From Sporosarcina ureae DSM 2281 (GTDB lineage Bacteria > Bacillota > Bacilli > Bacillales_A > Planococcaceae): 48,332 bases of DNA. The stretch is from contig NZ_AUDQ01000021.1 in NCBI RefSeq assembly GCF_000425545.1, positions 1 through 48,332 of the forward strand, given 5' to 3'. The translations under genes were made by a program, and so were the position numbers. This document shows, piece after piece, positions 1 to 9,079 of this stretch (position 1 is the first letter of the stretch; the number at the start of each line of letters is the position of its first letter). Under the pieces are notes generated by a model, which searched no databases, had not been told where the DNA came from, and saw only the letters and a program-made list of their open reading frames with translations.

Positions 1-1
1 G

Positions 2-1255
2 ATTAATCAAGTTACAGATAAAACGCTAGTCATCGGAATGGACATTGCCAAACGAACACATTACGCCTGCATGGTCGATGAACGTGGAATGATCCTGAAG
101 AAATCGTTCCCTGTACATCAAACCAATCAAGGATTCGAATACTTCTATGAATGCATTCTTAGCGCCAAGAAACAATTTGGCAAAACCGATGTCATCATTG
201 GTATTGAGCCTACCGGCCACTACTGGCTCAATTTGGCTTACTTTCTCGACGATCGGGGCATTTCCCTCGTCGTATGTAATCCCATGCATGTAAAGAAATC
301 CAAGGAACTTGACGACAATCTTCAGACGAAGAACGACGCTAAGGATGCCCTTGTCATCGCACGTTTAGTGAAAGATGGTCGTTACAGCTATCCACGGATA
401 TTAAGAAAAACAGAGGCTGAATTACGTGTCGGTTCGACACTGAAAGGCAACCTTACTGAAGAATTGAACACAATTAAAAACAAGATGATCCGCTGGACTG
501 ACCGGTATTTCCCTGAGTTTCAAGAAGTATTTCCAGCGTTTGGGAAAATGGCGCTGGCCGTTTTGGAATGTACCCCATTCCCGAATGAGATAGCGAATCA
601 GGAACCGTCAGAACTACTGGCAACCTACCGGTCGGTAGAGGGGATGAAATCTCCCCAGCTGCCAAAGACGAAAAAGCTCATTGAAAATGCGCGTACTTCT
701 ATAGGTGTAACTGAAGGACAACAGATGGCCCGTATTGAAATTGCCACACTTGTCCAGCGTTATCGCCAACTTGAGAAGGAGCTTGAATCACTCCAAGAAC
801 AACTGACAGAGTTTATTCAGGAGACGGCTGAGTACGAGTATCTCCAAACAGTCCCAGGGCTTGGAGACGCAACCATCATTGATTTACTATCGGAAATCGG
901 CAGTTTTGCCCATTACAATCATCCACGCCAATTATTGAAACTTGCGGGATTGACATTGAGGGAAAATTCATCCGGACAGCACAAGGGACAGAAACGAATT
1001 TCTAAAAGAGGAAGAAGCCAGCTGCGTGCACTGCTCTTCCGTGTCATGATGCCAATGGTGCGTCATAACAAGGCATTTAAACAACTGCACGAGTATTACA
1101 CAACCAGACAAGTGAACCCATTACGCAAGAAACAGTCCATCGTGGTTCTCTGCGGAAAACTACTGAAGGTACTGCACGCAATCTGTACGAAGCATATGGC
1201 GTTTGACGCTGAGCAAATGATGAAGGAAATTCCCACGCTCAATAGAGCTGCTTAA
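2..1255 (+). mobile_element. IS110-family transposase (5' end outside window)
   Basis: DEDD (RuvC-like) transposase/recombinase of an IS110-family insertion sequence. Counting from the first in-window ATG (position 38), the N-terminal domain shows D2 (GMDIAK), E57 (GIEPTGH), D100 and D103 (NDAKDAL). The C-terminal IS116/IS110/IS902 domain carries the PGLGDATI helix-hairpin-helix-like motif near residue 272 and the conserved serine region RENSSG near 308-312. The reading frame stays open to the left edge, reading NQVTDKTLVIG before the ATG. IS110 proteins usually have such residues before the catalytic Asp, so the true start very probably lies outside the window. No frameshift is visible. The stop at 1253-1255 is followed by about 290 bp of structured non-coding DNA. 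Confidence 0.93.
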
Positions 1256-1541
1256 GCACGACATTCTGAGTGAATGACTAGAAAATTGGATGACACGGAG
1301 AAGCCGGCATTATATTATCCATACGACCAATGAGTCCCCAAAGGAGCTTAGCCAGCCTCCGCCTTATGACTAGACCGAACGAAGGAATGTAGGCGCTTTT
1401 GACGCCAAGAGACATGGGAGGGTACGTCATCATAAGCAATGCGGAGATCCAGAGTGCATCGTATACAGAATCATCATCGCAACCAGTATTATCCAGTGAT
1501 GACCGCGTAGCGTACCCACGGACGTCTGAATGTTCAAATAT
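1256..1541 (+). other. IS110 3' non-coding end, candidate bridge/seek RNA region
   Basis: About 285 bp with no credible ORF lie between the transposase stop and the AT-rich flank of the next gene. Base composition is more G+C-rich than the flank. Small hairpins are possible (GGCG/CGCC around 1392-1406; GGAG/CTCC around 1341-1358). A long-range complementary pair, GGGTACG at 1420-1426 and CGTACCC at 1511-1517, could close a larger structure. The 9-mer TATTATCCA occurs at 1313-1321 and 1487-1495. IS110-family elements are known to encode guide (bridge or seek) RNAs in a non-coding end; that this segment is one is inference. The exact right end of the element is not resolved. Confidence 0.45.
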
Positions 1542-1641
1542 CTAACTATTTTTGTTTATCATCGTGTCAAAAATATTTTTTGGCACCCATACAACGGCTC
1601 AAACCGTTGATACATCAATATTTATAGAGGGAGGTTTTCCC

Positions 1642-2271
1642 ATGAAACCGCTCATTTCGATATGGACACAACCTAAGCAAACGATTCGTTATGTTCTCGA
1701 ATATAAAACATGGAGTTATAGTTTCTTTATCTTATTCCTTACTTCGGTCAGCGTCGGTATGACATCCTTTACTGAAACTGATTTCTTACCTGACCTTTCA
1801 TTACCTGTAATTATTCTGCTTAGTATCGTGTCGTCGTTCATCGGAACTATTATCAGCCTGTTCATCAGTTCTGCCCTCTACACTTGGGTCGGTAAATGGC
1901 TTGGAGGTAAAGGGAATTTCAAGGATATGGTGCAAATGTCGCCTATCGCTTCGATTCCGATGATTTGGATGATGCCGATCAACTTACTACTAGTCATTAT
2001 TTTCGGTAAGAATTTATTTGTTGATATGATGAACAACGCTGATGCTGATGTATTTGGAACTTTGTCTACCACGCTGATGATCACTAATTTCCTCACATTT
2101 TCTCTAGGTATTTTCAGCACGGTGATCTTGTCCAAAGGTATTGGGATTGTCCACCAATTTTCTTCTTGGCGCGGATTTGGCACGATTATGATTGTTGTCG
2201 GATTCTTTTTAGTTTTGCTGGTTCCAATTGTTTTGTTACTGACATTTTCTCTATTTGCCAACACATTCTAA
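1642..2271 (+). CDS. Yip1-domain integral membrane protein
   Basis: 209-aa polytopic membrane protein of the Yip1 family. The start chosen is MKPLISIW, because GAGGGAGG sits just upstream of it; a longer in-frame reading from 1552 has no ribosome site. Five hydrophobic segments are visible (about residues 20-40, 52-78, 98-122, 143-167, 178-205), with a polar GKWLGGKGNF stretch typical of bacterial Yip1 proteins before the third. The function of bacterial members is unknown. It is transcribed away from the IS and ends in a strong terminator shared with the convergent DJ-1 gene. A CAACGG/CCGTTG hairpin at 1592-1609 lies in the leader. Confidence 0.8.
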   Translation: MKPLISIWTQPKQTIRYVLEYKTWSYSFFILFLTSVSVGMTSFTETDFLPDLSLPVIILLSIVSSFIGTIISLFISSALYTWVGKWLGGKGNFKDMVQMSPIASIPMIWMMPINLLLVIIFGKNLFVDMMNNADADVFGTLSTTLMITNFLTFSLGIFSTVILSKGIGIVHQFSSWRGFGTIMIVVGFFLVLLVPIVLLLTFSLFANTF

Positions 2272-2281
2272 AAAACAAAAA

Positions 2282-2350
2282 ACTGAAGACGACTCCACCT
2301 CTGGAATTGTCTTCAGTGTAATGCAAAGCTTAATAGGCTTTGCATTTTTT
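2282..2350. terminator. Convergent terminator pair
   Basis: There are two adjacent hairpins. ATGCAAAGC (2321-2329) pairs with GCTTTGCAT (2337-2345) and is followed by a T-run on the plus strand, ending the Yip1 gene. ACTGAAGAC (2282-2290) pairs with GTCTTCAGT (2309-2317) and is followed by a T-run on the minus strand, ending the DJ-1 gene. Confidence 0.85.
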
Positions 2351-2903
2351 ATTTATTGACCATTTTCATAAATTCTCTCATTAAACCCGGAAGATCTGGC
2401 CAAGCATGTCCTGACACTAAATTTCCTTCCGTATGAAGATCTTTTTCGATATATGTGGCACCAGATGCTGTAACGTCTGGCTTACACGCGATATATGCCG
2501 TATATTCTCTGCCTTTCATTAAATCTGGAATGACAGATAACACCTGTGCAGCATGGCAAACTGCCGCCACTGGTTTATTTTCTTCAAAGAAGTGCCGAAC
2601 AATAGCTGGTAATGATTCGTCTAGACGGATATACTCCGGTGCACGTCCACCTGGAATAATGAGCGCATCATAATCTGCAGGATTGACATCTTTGAAGGCA
2701 ATATGTGAATCCAAACCATACGCTGGTTTTTCAACATATGTTTCCATTCCATCGATGAAGTCATGGGTAACGGTATATAATTTCTTTACCGATGGCGAAG
2801 CAATAGTCGTATCAAATCCTTCTTCCAAACAACGATAGTACGGATAGAAAATTTCCAGTGCTTCTACGGCATCTCCGCCAAGAATTAATACTTTTTTACT
2901 CAT
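2349..2903 (-). CDS. DJ-1/PfpI family protein
   Basis: 184-aa cytoplasmic protein of the DJ-1/PfpI (class I glutamine amidotransferase-like) superfamily. The nucleophile elbow AVCHAAQ gives Cys116-His117, and the PGG motif (IIPGGRAPE, about residues 83-90) precedes it. Members include chaperones/deglycases and cysteine peptidase-like enzymes; the substrate cannot be told from sequence. Length is normal for the single-domain family. The start has an AGGGAGAGG site 6-8 nt upstream. It stands alone between a convergent terminator and a divergent 57-aa ORF. Confidence 0.9.
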   Translation of the reverse strand: MSKKVLILGGDAVEALEIFYPYYRCLEEGFDTTIASPSVKKLYTVTHDFIDGMETYVEKPAYGLDSHIAFKDVNPADYDALIIPGGRAPEYIRLDESLPAIVRHFFEENKPVAAVCHAAQVLSVIPDLMKGREYTAYIACKPDVTASGATYIEKDLHTEGNLVSGHAWPDLPGLMREFMKMVNK

Positions 2904-3049
2904 ATGCAGATCCTCTCCCTATTCTGAAATGTATGACTACTGTACTTCATTCGACAATTTACTAATGAATCCTCTTTCTTTCAATGAGATTCTCTTCTTT
3001 ATGTATGGTTATCTCCAATTCAACCATATTATGATGAGGAGGGATTTCT

Positions 3050-3223
3050 ATGGATAAAGATATACGTCATTTGTTTCATAAAGGAACGATCAACGAGGAA
3101 ATGGGAATGGAGTTTGAAGCCACTGCAGAAGAAGTTTCACGCGCTCGTGAAAATGCAAGCGGTAAAGAGTATCGGGATGCTTTGAAAGAAGTCTATCGCG
3201 CAACAGAGGATAAAAGAAAATAA
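3050..3223 (+). CDS. Small hydrophilic protein, 57 aa
   Basis: ORF of 57 codons with an excellent ribosome site (GAGGAGGG at 3036-3043) and a strong terminator immediately after the stop, which together argue for a real gene. The product is soluble, charged and probably helical: it begins MDKDIRHLFHKGT, is rich in Glu/Lys/Arg, and ends EDKRK. No membrane segment and no cysteine. I do not recognise a family. It is divergent from the DJ-1 gene, so the two could share a regulatory region (2904-3035). Confidence 0.7.
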   Translation: MDKDIRHLFHKGTINEEMGMEFEATAEEVSRARENASGKEYRDALKEVYRATEDKRK

Positions 3224-3226
3224 TTC

Positions 3227-3266
3227 GTGAAAAATCCCAACAGGTTGAACTGTTGGGATTTTTCAC
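3227..3266. terminator. Perfect 16-bp stem bidirectional terminator
   Basis: The arms 3227-3242 and 3251-3266 are perfectly complementary with an 8-nt loop; the A- and T-tracts are built into the stem base. It serves the 57-aa ORF on the plus strand and, since it overlaps the stop codon of the permease gene, that gene on the minus strand. Confidence 0.85.
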
Positions 3267-4564
3267 ATCTTACTATACGAATTCCTTTGCCTTCTACGTA
3301 TCATATATTGCTCAATAATGATCGCAAGGATCGTTCCTGTAATCAATCCGTTAGATAGTGTTGAAGCTACCACGGCAGGAAGTTGTGACAGGCTTTCTGC
3401 TGGGACGAACATTGTACCTACACCTACCATCAATCCAAATGCTACAGCTTGGCGCGCGCGTTCTTTTTCTGGGTCAGCATCGAGTTCATTGAATGCCATC
3501 GACACCATTTTCGTAAAGATGGCAAAAGTTACAGCGTATGCAACGGGCGCAGGCAAAGCAGCAAATATGGCCATGATACTTGGAAACAACGTGATTAACA
3601 CTAGGAGTGTGCTACCAATTATAAATGGTTTAATGGACGGCATACGTGTCGTGCCAACAAACCCAGCAGACCCTGAAATCGGTACGGAACCAATGGCAGA
3701 AAAGGCACCCGCAATCAGATGGATAAATCCTGAAGCAAATGCTCCTTGGCGTAATCGATCCGGCTGAGTAATTTGAAAAGTTTGCTCCAATAAATGTTCC
3801 ATGACACGGATCGATGCGAGCATATTCGCTACTAGCAATAATGTGATAAAGATCGCTGTAACGAGAACACCACTGTCCCATACGGGCTTTCCATAGACGA
3901 ACATTTTCGGTAGTTGGATTAACTGATCGGACACTTTCGCGATGGTTGGTGTTTTCCCTAGCATTAAGAAAATTCCCCAGCCAAGTGCAATCGAAACCAA
4001 TATGGCATATCTAGATATGGACGGCCGTTTATTAGCCATCGCAATAAACGTGATCACTAAAACAATGAAACTTCCGAGTAAAATGACTGGATCCAAATGG
4101 TCTCCTGCTTCTTCGACACCCATCATGCCTTTGATAAAGGTCCCGCTTAATTGTAAGATTAGCAACATTAAATAAGTGAACGTGATCGCTGGTGTGAAGA
4201 GCACTTTCATTTTTGTAATAATTCCCGTGGCTGCAAGGATAATGAATAGCACTCCACTGTACAACATACCACTTTGCAATGCTTGCAGGGCGTCTGTTGA
4301 CGTTGTATAAAAAATACCGACCATGCCTGCATAGACTACATAGATTCCCCACCATAAGCCTGCGGGTCCTTCGTTAATTGGCATTCGATGTCCGAAAAAT
4401 GCTTGGATCAGACAGGCAATACCGAGAACGAATATGGTTCGTTGCATGAATAGCGATGTGGCTACGGGGTCCATACCGAAGACGTGTGCGATCGCGATGG
4501 GGGCTGCAATAGATGATGCGATGAGAAAGACGGTCCATTGTATGCCGCCCGCTAGATGTTTCAT
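3263..4564 (-). CDS. NCS2-family purine/pyrimidine permease
   Basis: 433-aa membrane protein of the nucleobase:cation symporter-2 (xanthine/uracil permease) family. It has many transmembrane helices and the characteristic re-entrant region GSVPISGSAGFVGTTRM (about residues 289-305). The family imports nucleobases by proton or sodium symport; whether the substrate here is uracil or a purine is not decidable. Length matches the family. GGAGG lies 8 nt before the ATG. No purine riboswitch is visible in the leader, unlike the purE leader in this window. A TATACT -10 sequence (minus strand, near 4610) lies about 45 nt upstream. The 3' end forms part of the shared terminator. Confidence 0.88.
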   Translation of the reverse strand: MKHLAGGIQWTVFLIASSIAAPIAIAHVFGMDPVATSLFMQRTIFVLGIACLIQAFFGHRMPINEGPAGLWWGIYVVYAGMVGIFYTTSTDALQALQSGMLYSGVLFIILAATGIITKMKVLFTPAITFTYLMLLILQLSGTFIKGMMGVEEAGDHLDPVILLGSFIVLVITFIAMANKRPSISRYAILVSIALGWGIFLMLGKTPTIAKVSDQLIQLPKMFVYGKPVWDSGVLVTAIFITLLLVANMLASIRVMEHLLEQTFQITQPDRLRQGAFASGFIHLIAGAFSAIGSVPISGSAGFVGTTRMPSIKPFIIGSTLLVLITLFPSIMAIFAALPAPVAYAVTFAIFTKMVSMAFNELDADPEKERARQAVAFGLMVGVGTMFVPAESLSQLPAVVASTLSNGLITGTILAIIIEQYMIRRRQRNSYSKM

Positions 4565-4862
4565 TGTAAAATTCCTCCGATAATACTTTGCAAATTAGAA
4601 TCCATATAGTATACCATGTGAGATGTGTTTTTTGCTTTTTGAAATTAATCTGCGCTTTTTTGGAGTGACTGGGGCTAGAGAGTTCATAGTTTTGGACTGG
4701 GTGAGTAAGATGCAACCAGATCATTTATTTGTCTGTTTTGAACAGAGCTACTCGTTTGACTGCCTATAGAGTGTAATGCTCATTGGCCCCACTACCGCGC
4801 TGCTTTTCTTCCTATTAGAACCACAACCTAAATTAAATACCACTCAGTAGCGCAGCGCAACT
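4565..4862. other. Intergenic region without a gene
   Basis: No ORF with a ribosome site and no RNA gene was seen. The left end holds the permease leader with a TATACT sequence on the minus strand and a weak -35. The remainder is unremarkable up to the penicillin-acylase terminator. Confidence 0.5.
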
Positions 4863-4913
4863 AAAAAAAGACCATCGCAAGAAGCAGTAAATCACTACTT
4901 CCCAGAGATGATC
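4863..4913 (-). terminator. Terminator of the penicillin-acylase gene
   Basis: On the minus strand an imperfect hairpin (4870-4913: GATCATC/GATGGTC base and AAGTAGT/ACTGCTT upper stem) is followed by seven T residues (4869-4863). Confidence 0.75.
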
Positions 4914-4928
4914 CTTAAGCAATTCTGA

Positions 4929-7292
4929 TTATTTTCCTATAGGCTGCAACGTAAGTACACGACCGTCGGGAACGTTTTGGCTCATCAGTGTTTCATGGTA
5001 TTGACCTTTTGCCCAGTCCTCTGCTTGGTCGTGGAACCATTTGGATTTCAGATGTCCGCTTTGGCCGGGTCCGACGACGTGATATGTCTTGGTTAAATCG
5101 TCTAGGTCTGCAACGAAACGCCATGATGCGCCGTGGTTGACAGAGCCGTCATCTTTGAAGGCGGCGGCTTGTACTGTGATATTGGATCCGCCGATTGGTT
5201 GCTTTTCAGGATTTAATAGTTTGGCGAATATGGGTGATGCACTTGCAAGTGGGTGAGGGAATGTTAGTTGGTGATAGTCGCCCCATGCCCATTTTTGTTG
5301 CTTGTCACCGAAGTCATTGGCGATGTTTTTTATTGCGTTGCTAAATGAATCGTACACCCATTGATCGATGCCTTGTTTTTCTTCTAACCAGACGCTTTCT
5401 TCTCCGCTATATCCTTTACGCAGAAGTTCGTCTGTAATCTGATTTTTGCCCGGCATTAGTTCATAGACATCCGCCGGCATTTCTTCACGGAACATATCAA
5501 TTTGCAATTGTTTCATCCACTTATGGAAAATTAGCGGAGCACTACTATCTTTTGAATCAACTTGATTCCATTCTTTTAACGTATTCAATACTTCTTTATA
5601 TTCACCTGATTGGTCTACGTTTTCTACTGATCCAATCATGGAATGAAGGAATTCTGCTGCATAGAGATTTTTTTGGTCCATTTGCAGTTTCATCATGTCT
5701 TCCACTGTGAAGTTATCGCCTTCGCGCAGCACTTCCACTATCCGTTGGAAGCGGTATGGCTGTGCCCAGAACTTCGTGATGTGATATGGATACTCTTCAT
5801 CGACCACTTCATTATTTGCTGTGGCGATAAAACCTTCTTTAGGATTTACCACACGTGGTAGTTCATCATATGGAATATAGCCTTTCCAACCATAGTCAGA
5901 AGAATCTCCTGGCACCGCCAATTGTGCGTCACCTTGTTTACGGATGGGAATGCGACCGTTTGCTTTATACGCGATTGTGCCATCCTTGGAAGCAAAGACG
6001 AAATTCTGTGCAGGTGCGTGAAACTTCTCTAATGCTTTCTCAAAACCTTCCCAATCTGATGATTTGTTCATCTCCATAATCGCTTCAAGTTCAAGTGTGG
6101 GCTCGAGTGCCGTCCACTGCATGGAGAATAATGCATCGGGATCTTCCTCTTTGTACATAACGTCTGAAATGATCGGCCCGTGTTTCGTGACGATTACTTC
6201 ATATGGAATGTCTTCGGCCCCTTTAACTTTAATCGTCTCATTACGTACTTCTGCCTGCTCCCACTTTCCATCATAACGGAATTGAGCTTTTTCACTTGGA
6301 TGTGGGACCTCTATATAAAGATCTTGCACATCTGGACCAACGTTCGTAACACCCCAGGCGATTTCTTCATTATTCCCCAAAATGATTCCTGGAATTCCTG
6401 CAAAAATTACACCTTCAACATTTTGTTCAGGGGATTGTAAATGCATCTGATACCAAATAGACGGAGTACTCAGTCCTAAATGCGGGTCATCAGCGAGTAA
6501 TGGTTTACCGGAAGCGGTCTTCTCACCTGATACAACCCAGTTGTTACTTCCATTGAATTCAGGCGGTGAAAGTTCCGGTAGAAAACGTCCCGCCACTGCC
6601 ACGTTATGTTCTTTATTAGCCGTCATGATCGATTCTGCGTTTTCGGGATACGTCAGAAATAAATCTTTCATTTTCTCTTCAGGAAACGCATTAATCGCCC
6701 AGTGGCGGAATGCTTGCGGTTGCCATCTACCTCCCAAGTCATAAGCCATATACTTCCCGATGGTTAATGAATCGATAGGCGTCCACTCTTCAGGCTCATA
6801 TCCAAGAAGTGAAAATTCGTAGGACAATTTCTTTTCAGATGTAGCTTCCTCAATGAATGCATTGACCCCTTCTGCATACCAGCCAAGCACCGCTTTCGCA
6901 TGTTCTCCATATCCTTCATATGAAGCTTCAGCTGCATTTCGCAGACTGAATGTACGGAATAACTTATCCGTATCAACTGCCTTGTCACCGATAACTTCAG
7001 CTAGACGACCACTCGCCTGCCTGCGTGCTAGATCCATTTGGAATAAACGGTCTTGCGCTTGCACATAACCTTGCGCTCGGTACAGGTCTCCATCCGAAGC
7101 GGCATTAATATGCGGAACCCCATTGTGATCCCGTGTAATAACTACTTCTTGATCGACGAATGAGACTTGATGCTCTCCTGCTATCAATGGTTTCGACTTT
7201 GATATGTAAGCGTTTGCAAATATAGCAACAAGAACCACTACAATTGATAGTATACTAAGTGCCCACAGCGTAATTTTCCTGAATCTCCCCAT
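4929..7292 (-). CDS. Penicillin acylase-like Ntn hydrolase, membrane-anchored
   Basis: 787-aa member of the penicillin G/V acylase, aculeacin A acylase and AHL-acylase family (Ntn hydrolases that self-cleave and use an N-terminal serine). One N-terminal hydrophobic helix (residues 8-29) should anchor or export it. The alpha-chain region with RAQGYVQAQDRLFQMDLARR (about 72-91) is followed by a spacer and the autocleavage site G248-Ser249 in the motif GSNNWVVSG. The beta chain carries NNEEIAWGVTN. Length agrees with unprocessed family precursors. Substrate unknown: beta-lactam side chains, N-acyl amino acids and N-acyl homoserine lactones are all possible. Ribosome site GAGGGGG lies before the ATG. 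Copies of TAGTATACTA flank the start codon. Confidence 0.92.
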   Translation of the reverse strand: MGRFRKITLWALSILSIVVVLVAIFANAYISKSKPLIAGEHQVSFVDQEVVITRDHNGVPHINAASDGDLYRAQGYVQAQDRLFQMDLARRQASGRLAEVIGDKAVDTDKLFRTFSLRNAAEASYEGYGEHAKAVLGWYAEGVNAFIEEATSEKKLSYEFSLLGYEPEEWTPIDSLTIGKYMAYDLGGRWQPQAFRHWAINAFPEEKMKDLFLTYPENAESIMTANKEHNVAVAGRFLPELSPPEFNGSNNWVVSGEKTASGKPLLADDPHLGLSTPSIWYQMHLQSPEQNVEGVIFAGIPGIILGNNEEIAWGVTNVGPDVQDLYIEVPHPSEKAQFRYDGKWEQAEVRNETIKVKGAEDIPYEVIVTKHGPIISDVMYKEEDPDALFSMQWTALEPTLELEAIMEMNKSSDWEGFEKALEKFHAPAQNFVFASKDGTIAYKANGRIPIRKQGDAQLAVPGDSSDYGWKGYIPYDELPRVVNPKEGFIATANNEVVDEEYPYHITKFWAQPYRFQRIVEVLREGDNFTVEDMMKLQMDQKNLYAAEFLHSMIGSVENVDQSGEYKEVLNTLKEWNQVDSKDSSAPLIFHKWMKQLQIDMFREEMPADVYELMPGKNQITDELLRKGYSGEESVWLEEKQGIDQWVYDSFSNAIKNIANDFGDKQQKWAWGDYHQLTFPHPLASASPIFAKLLNPEKQPIGGSNITVQAAAFKDDGSVNHGASWRFVADLDDLTKTYHVVGPGQSGHLKSKWFHDQAEDWAKGQYHETLMSQNVPDGRVLTLQPIGK

Positions 7293-7324
7293 GTTAATCC
7301 CCCTCTTTAGAACTTAGTATACTA
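7248..7324 (-). promoter_or_regulatory. 13-bp inverted repeat around the penicillin-acylase start
   Basis: TAGTATACTAAGT at 7248-7260 (codons 11-15 of the gene) and its exact complement ACTTAGTATACTA at 7312-7324 lie 51 bp apart across the start codon. Each contains the 10-bp palindrome TAGTATACTA. The upstream copy also contains a TATACT -10-like hexamer, so it may simply be the promoter. Repressor binding is speculative. Confidence 0.3.
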
Positions 7325-7440
7325 TTAATATTCTGAAATTACTTTAATTATTAATCTTTAGCGCAACCTCATGATAATAGGTTGTTAATAAATTGGAGAG
7401 ACGCGTCCCCGGTTAAAGCTTCAATCCGCTCTCACCGTAT

Positions 7441-7519
7441 AAAAAATTTGATCTTACTCTAAGATCAAAAAACCAAAAAAGAATGCCCCTTGAAGTCACG
7501 GACCTCTGGGACATCCTCT
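7441..7519 (-). terminator. Tandem terminators after the VLRF1 gene
   Basis: Two minus-strand hairpins follow each other. The first (7480-7519) pairs AGA[GG]ATGTCCC with GGGGCATTCT around an inner stem and is followed by TTTTTT. The second is a perfect 10-bp stem (7447-7456 with 7460-7469, loop of 3), also followed by TTTTTT. Confidence 0.8.
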
Positions 7520-7530
7520 TATGGCACTAC

Positions 7531-8325
7531 TTAGCGGGATTCGAAGATCTTTTGGATGACGTGATTATTGTTCGATTTTCCAAAGTTTTTGTGAATACAG
7601 CTTTCGGGCTTTTCTCGCAAGATGGATGAGAAGCTTTTGGCCAATTCCGCTTCCCCTGCCACATGCACTTCTTTCCATCCGCGCTTCTTTTTCATATTAC
7701 CGACCACAGCGCCCATGTCTTTATAAAAACGATCTAAATTCTCTTTTAAGCGCAGATCAAATCCGTCTGTATGTCCTCCTACTCCCCGCTGTATGGAAGA
7801 CTTGATGTCTTTTTGTTCTTTCCAGACATCGAGACCCGAATCAAATTCATACACTGTTTCGTCATGGACTCTCCCCATTGCTGTATCCAAAATCCGGACA
7901 TTGCTGTAACTCGGGAGTATAATTCCCGCTTCTGGATATGCTTGTAACATATACTCCAATTCATTTGTCATCGCTTGATTTTCCCAATGAAAGCTCGTCT
8001 TGACTGCCACTTGAACATAATGAACAGACCAAATTTCAGGATCTGCTGCTGCAAAAATGATAGCACCTTTCGCCAAATCATTTTGCTTATCTTCAATTTC
8101 CTTCATCACTCGGTCTTTCAAAGAACGAAATGCAGTCAACTCTTTTTCATCACCCGATGCGACGAGATATTCATCAATCCTTTTCAATCCTGATTTCAAA
8201 TGAATTCTCCACGCAGCTTGCTGTTGGTCAGGATCAGCAGGATTCGTGTTTAAGTATACGGACAGCACACATCGATCATCACAGTGAAATGCTTTCAACT
8301 TTTTCAACTCTTCACTAATACGCAT
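7531..8325 (-). CDS. VLRF1-type aeRF1-like release factor homologue
   Basis: 264-aa soluble protein resembling the bacterial aeRF1-like VLRF1 proteins common in Bacillales: N-terminal CVLSVYLNTN motif (residues 19-28) and a central RNase H-like/eRF1-like core with GRVHDETVYEFD. The family is related to archaeal/eukaryotic release factors and to the Vms1/ANKZF1 peptidyl-tRNA hydrolases, so a ribosome-rescue role is plausible but unproven for this branch. No canonical GGQ is seen; an RGVGGHTDGFD stretch (about residues 181-191) lies at roughly the equivalent region. GGAGG is placed 8 nt before the ATG. Monocistronic with tandem terminators. Confidence 0.72.
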   Translation of the reverse strand: MRISEELKKLKAFHCDDRCVLSVYLNTNPADPDQQQAAWRIHLKSGLKRIDEYLVASGDEKELTAFRSLKDRVMKEIEDKQNDLAKGAIIFAAADPEIWSVHYVQVAVKTSFHWENQAMTNELEYMLQAYPEAGIILPSYSNVRILDTAMGRVHDETVYEFDSGLDVWKEQKDIKSSIQRGVGGHTDGFDLRLKENLDRFYKDMGAVVGNMKKKRGWKEVHVAGEAELAKSFSSILREKPESCIHKNFGKSNNNHVIQKIFESR

Positions 8326-8428
8326 CCAATCATCCTCCTTATTCCCTCAGCTGTAGCATGCCCGCTGAAATGAATATTACAAGGAAATTAGAGCTGTGAA
8401 TTTTTTCAAGTAGAAAAGAAGTGCTGTA

Positions 8429-9061
8429 TCAAAAATGGCCAGTTTGCAAAAAGCGTGCAGTTAATTCAGCTACTTCTCTTTGGTGATGGATTTCATTATG
8501 ACCATATGGTACCGTAATAAAATCAGCTAATCCGGGATAATAAACTGAATCCAACTCTACTCGTCCATCATTTTCCCCTTGGAGTAACTTTCCAAGCCAT
8601 AAATGATTTCGGGTTCCCGCGATTGCGCCAATTGAAAAGGGTGTTATATCGGGCAAATTCAGCTGCTCAATATACGTAGCGTTTAATGAACGTAATGTTC
8701 TATAGTACTCAGTATATCCTATAATTTTACTCGCTACGTGCGCGAGATGACTTCCTCGATTTGGCGTGGCAATTTGCACACAGTGACCAATTGAATCATT
8801 CCATTGTGTTTCCTGCAATACTTTTCGAATAAGTAGACCGCCTGTACTGTGGCCTACCAAATGGATAAGTGTATTTTTTTGTGATACCATTTCGGATAAA
8901 ATTTCTTCCACTATAAAAAGTGATTGATCAAATTCATGATATGTTAACGGTAAATCGAGCGATCTGCAATGAAAGCCGTGATATTCTAAATAGGTAGACA
9001 ACGTCTGCATATCACATGAGCTTTTATTGAAACCATGAAACAATAGAACACGTTCTTCCAT
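8429..9061 (-). CDS. Alpha/beta-hydrolase, lipase/esterase-like
   Basis: 210-aa alpha/beta-hydrolase fold protein. Visible catalytic elements are an oxyanion HGF motif (residues 9-11), the nucleophile elbow GHSTGG with Ser72, Asp165 in ENDGRV, and His188 in YGHNE. This layout (PGAP1/lipase-like, with TPNRGSHLA after strand 6) suggests an intracellular esterase or lipase, since no signal peptide is present. It lies 18 bp downstream of the GH3 lipoprotein gene on the same strand, with its own AAAGGAG site, and is probably co-transcribed. Substrate unknown. Confidence 0.85.
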   Translation of the reverse strand: MEERVLLFHGFNKSSCDMQTLSTYLEYHGFHCRSLDLPLTYHEFDQSLFIVEEILSEMVSQKNTLIHLVGHSTGGLLIRKVLQETQWNDSIGHCVQIATPNRGSHLAHVASKIIGYTEYYRTLRSLNATYIEQLNLPDITPFSIGAIAGTRNHLWLGKLLQGENDGRVELDSVYYPGLADFITVPYGHNEIHHQREVAELTARFLQTGHF

Positions 9062-9079
9062 GCGCTTACTCCTTTTTCG

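Noticed and set aside
4565..4862. Purine riboswitch for the NCS2 permease
   Set aside because: Searched by eye for the aptamer core (TTTCTACC, CCGTAAA) and found none.
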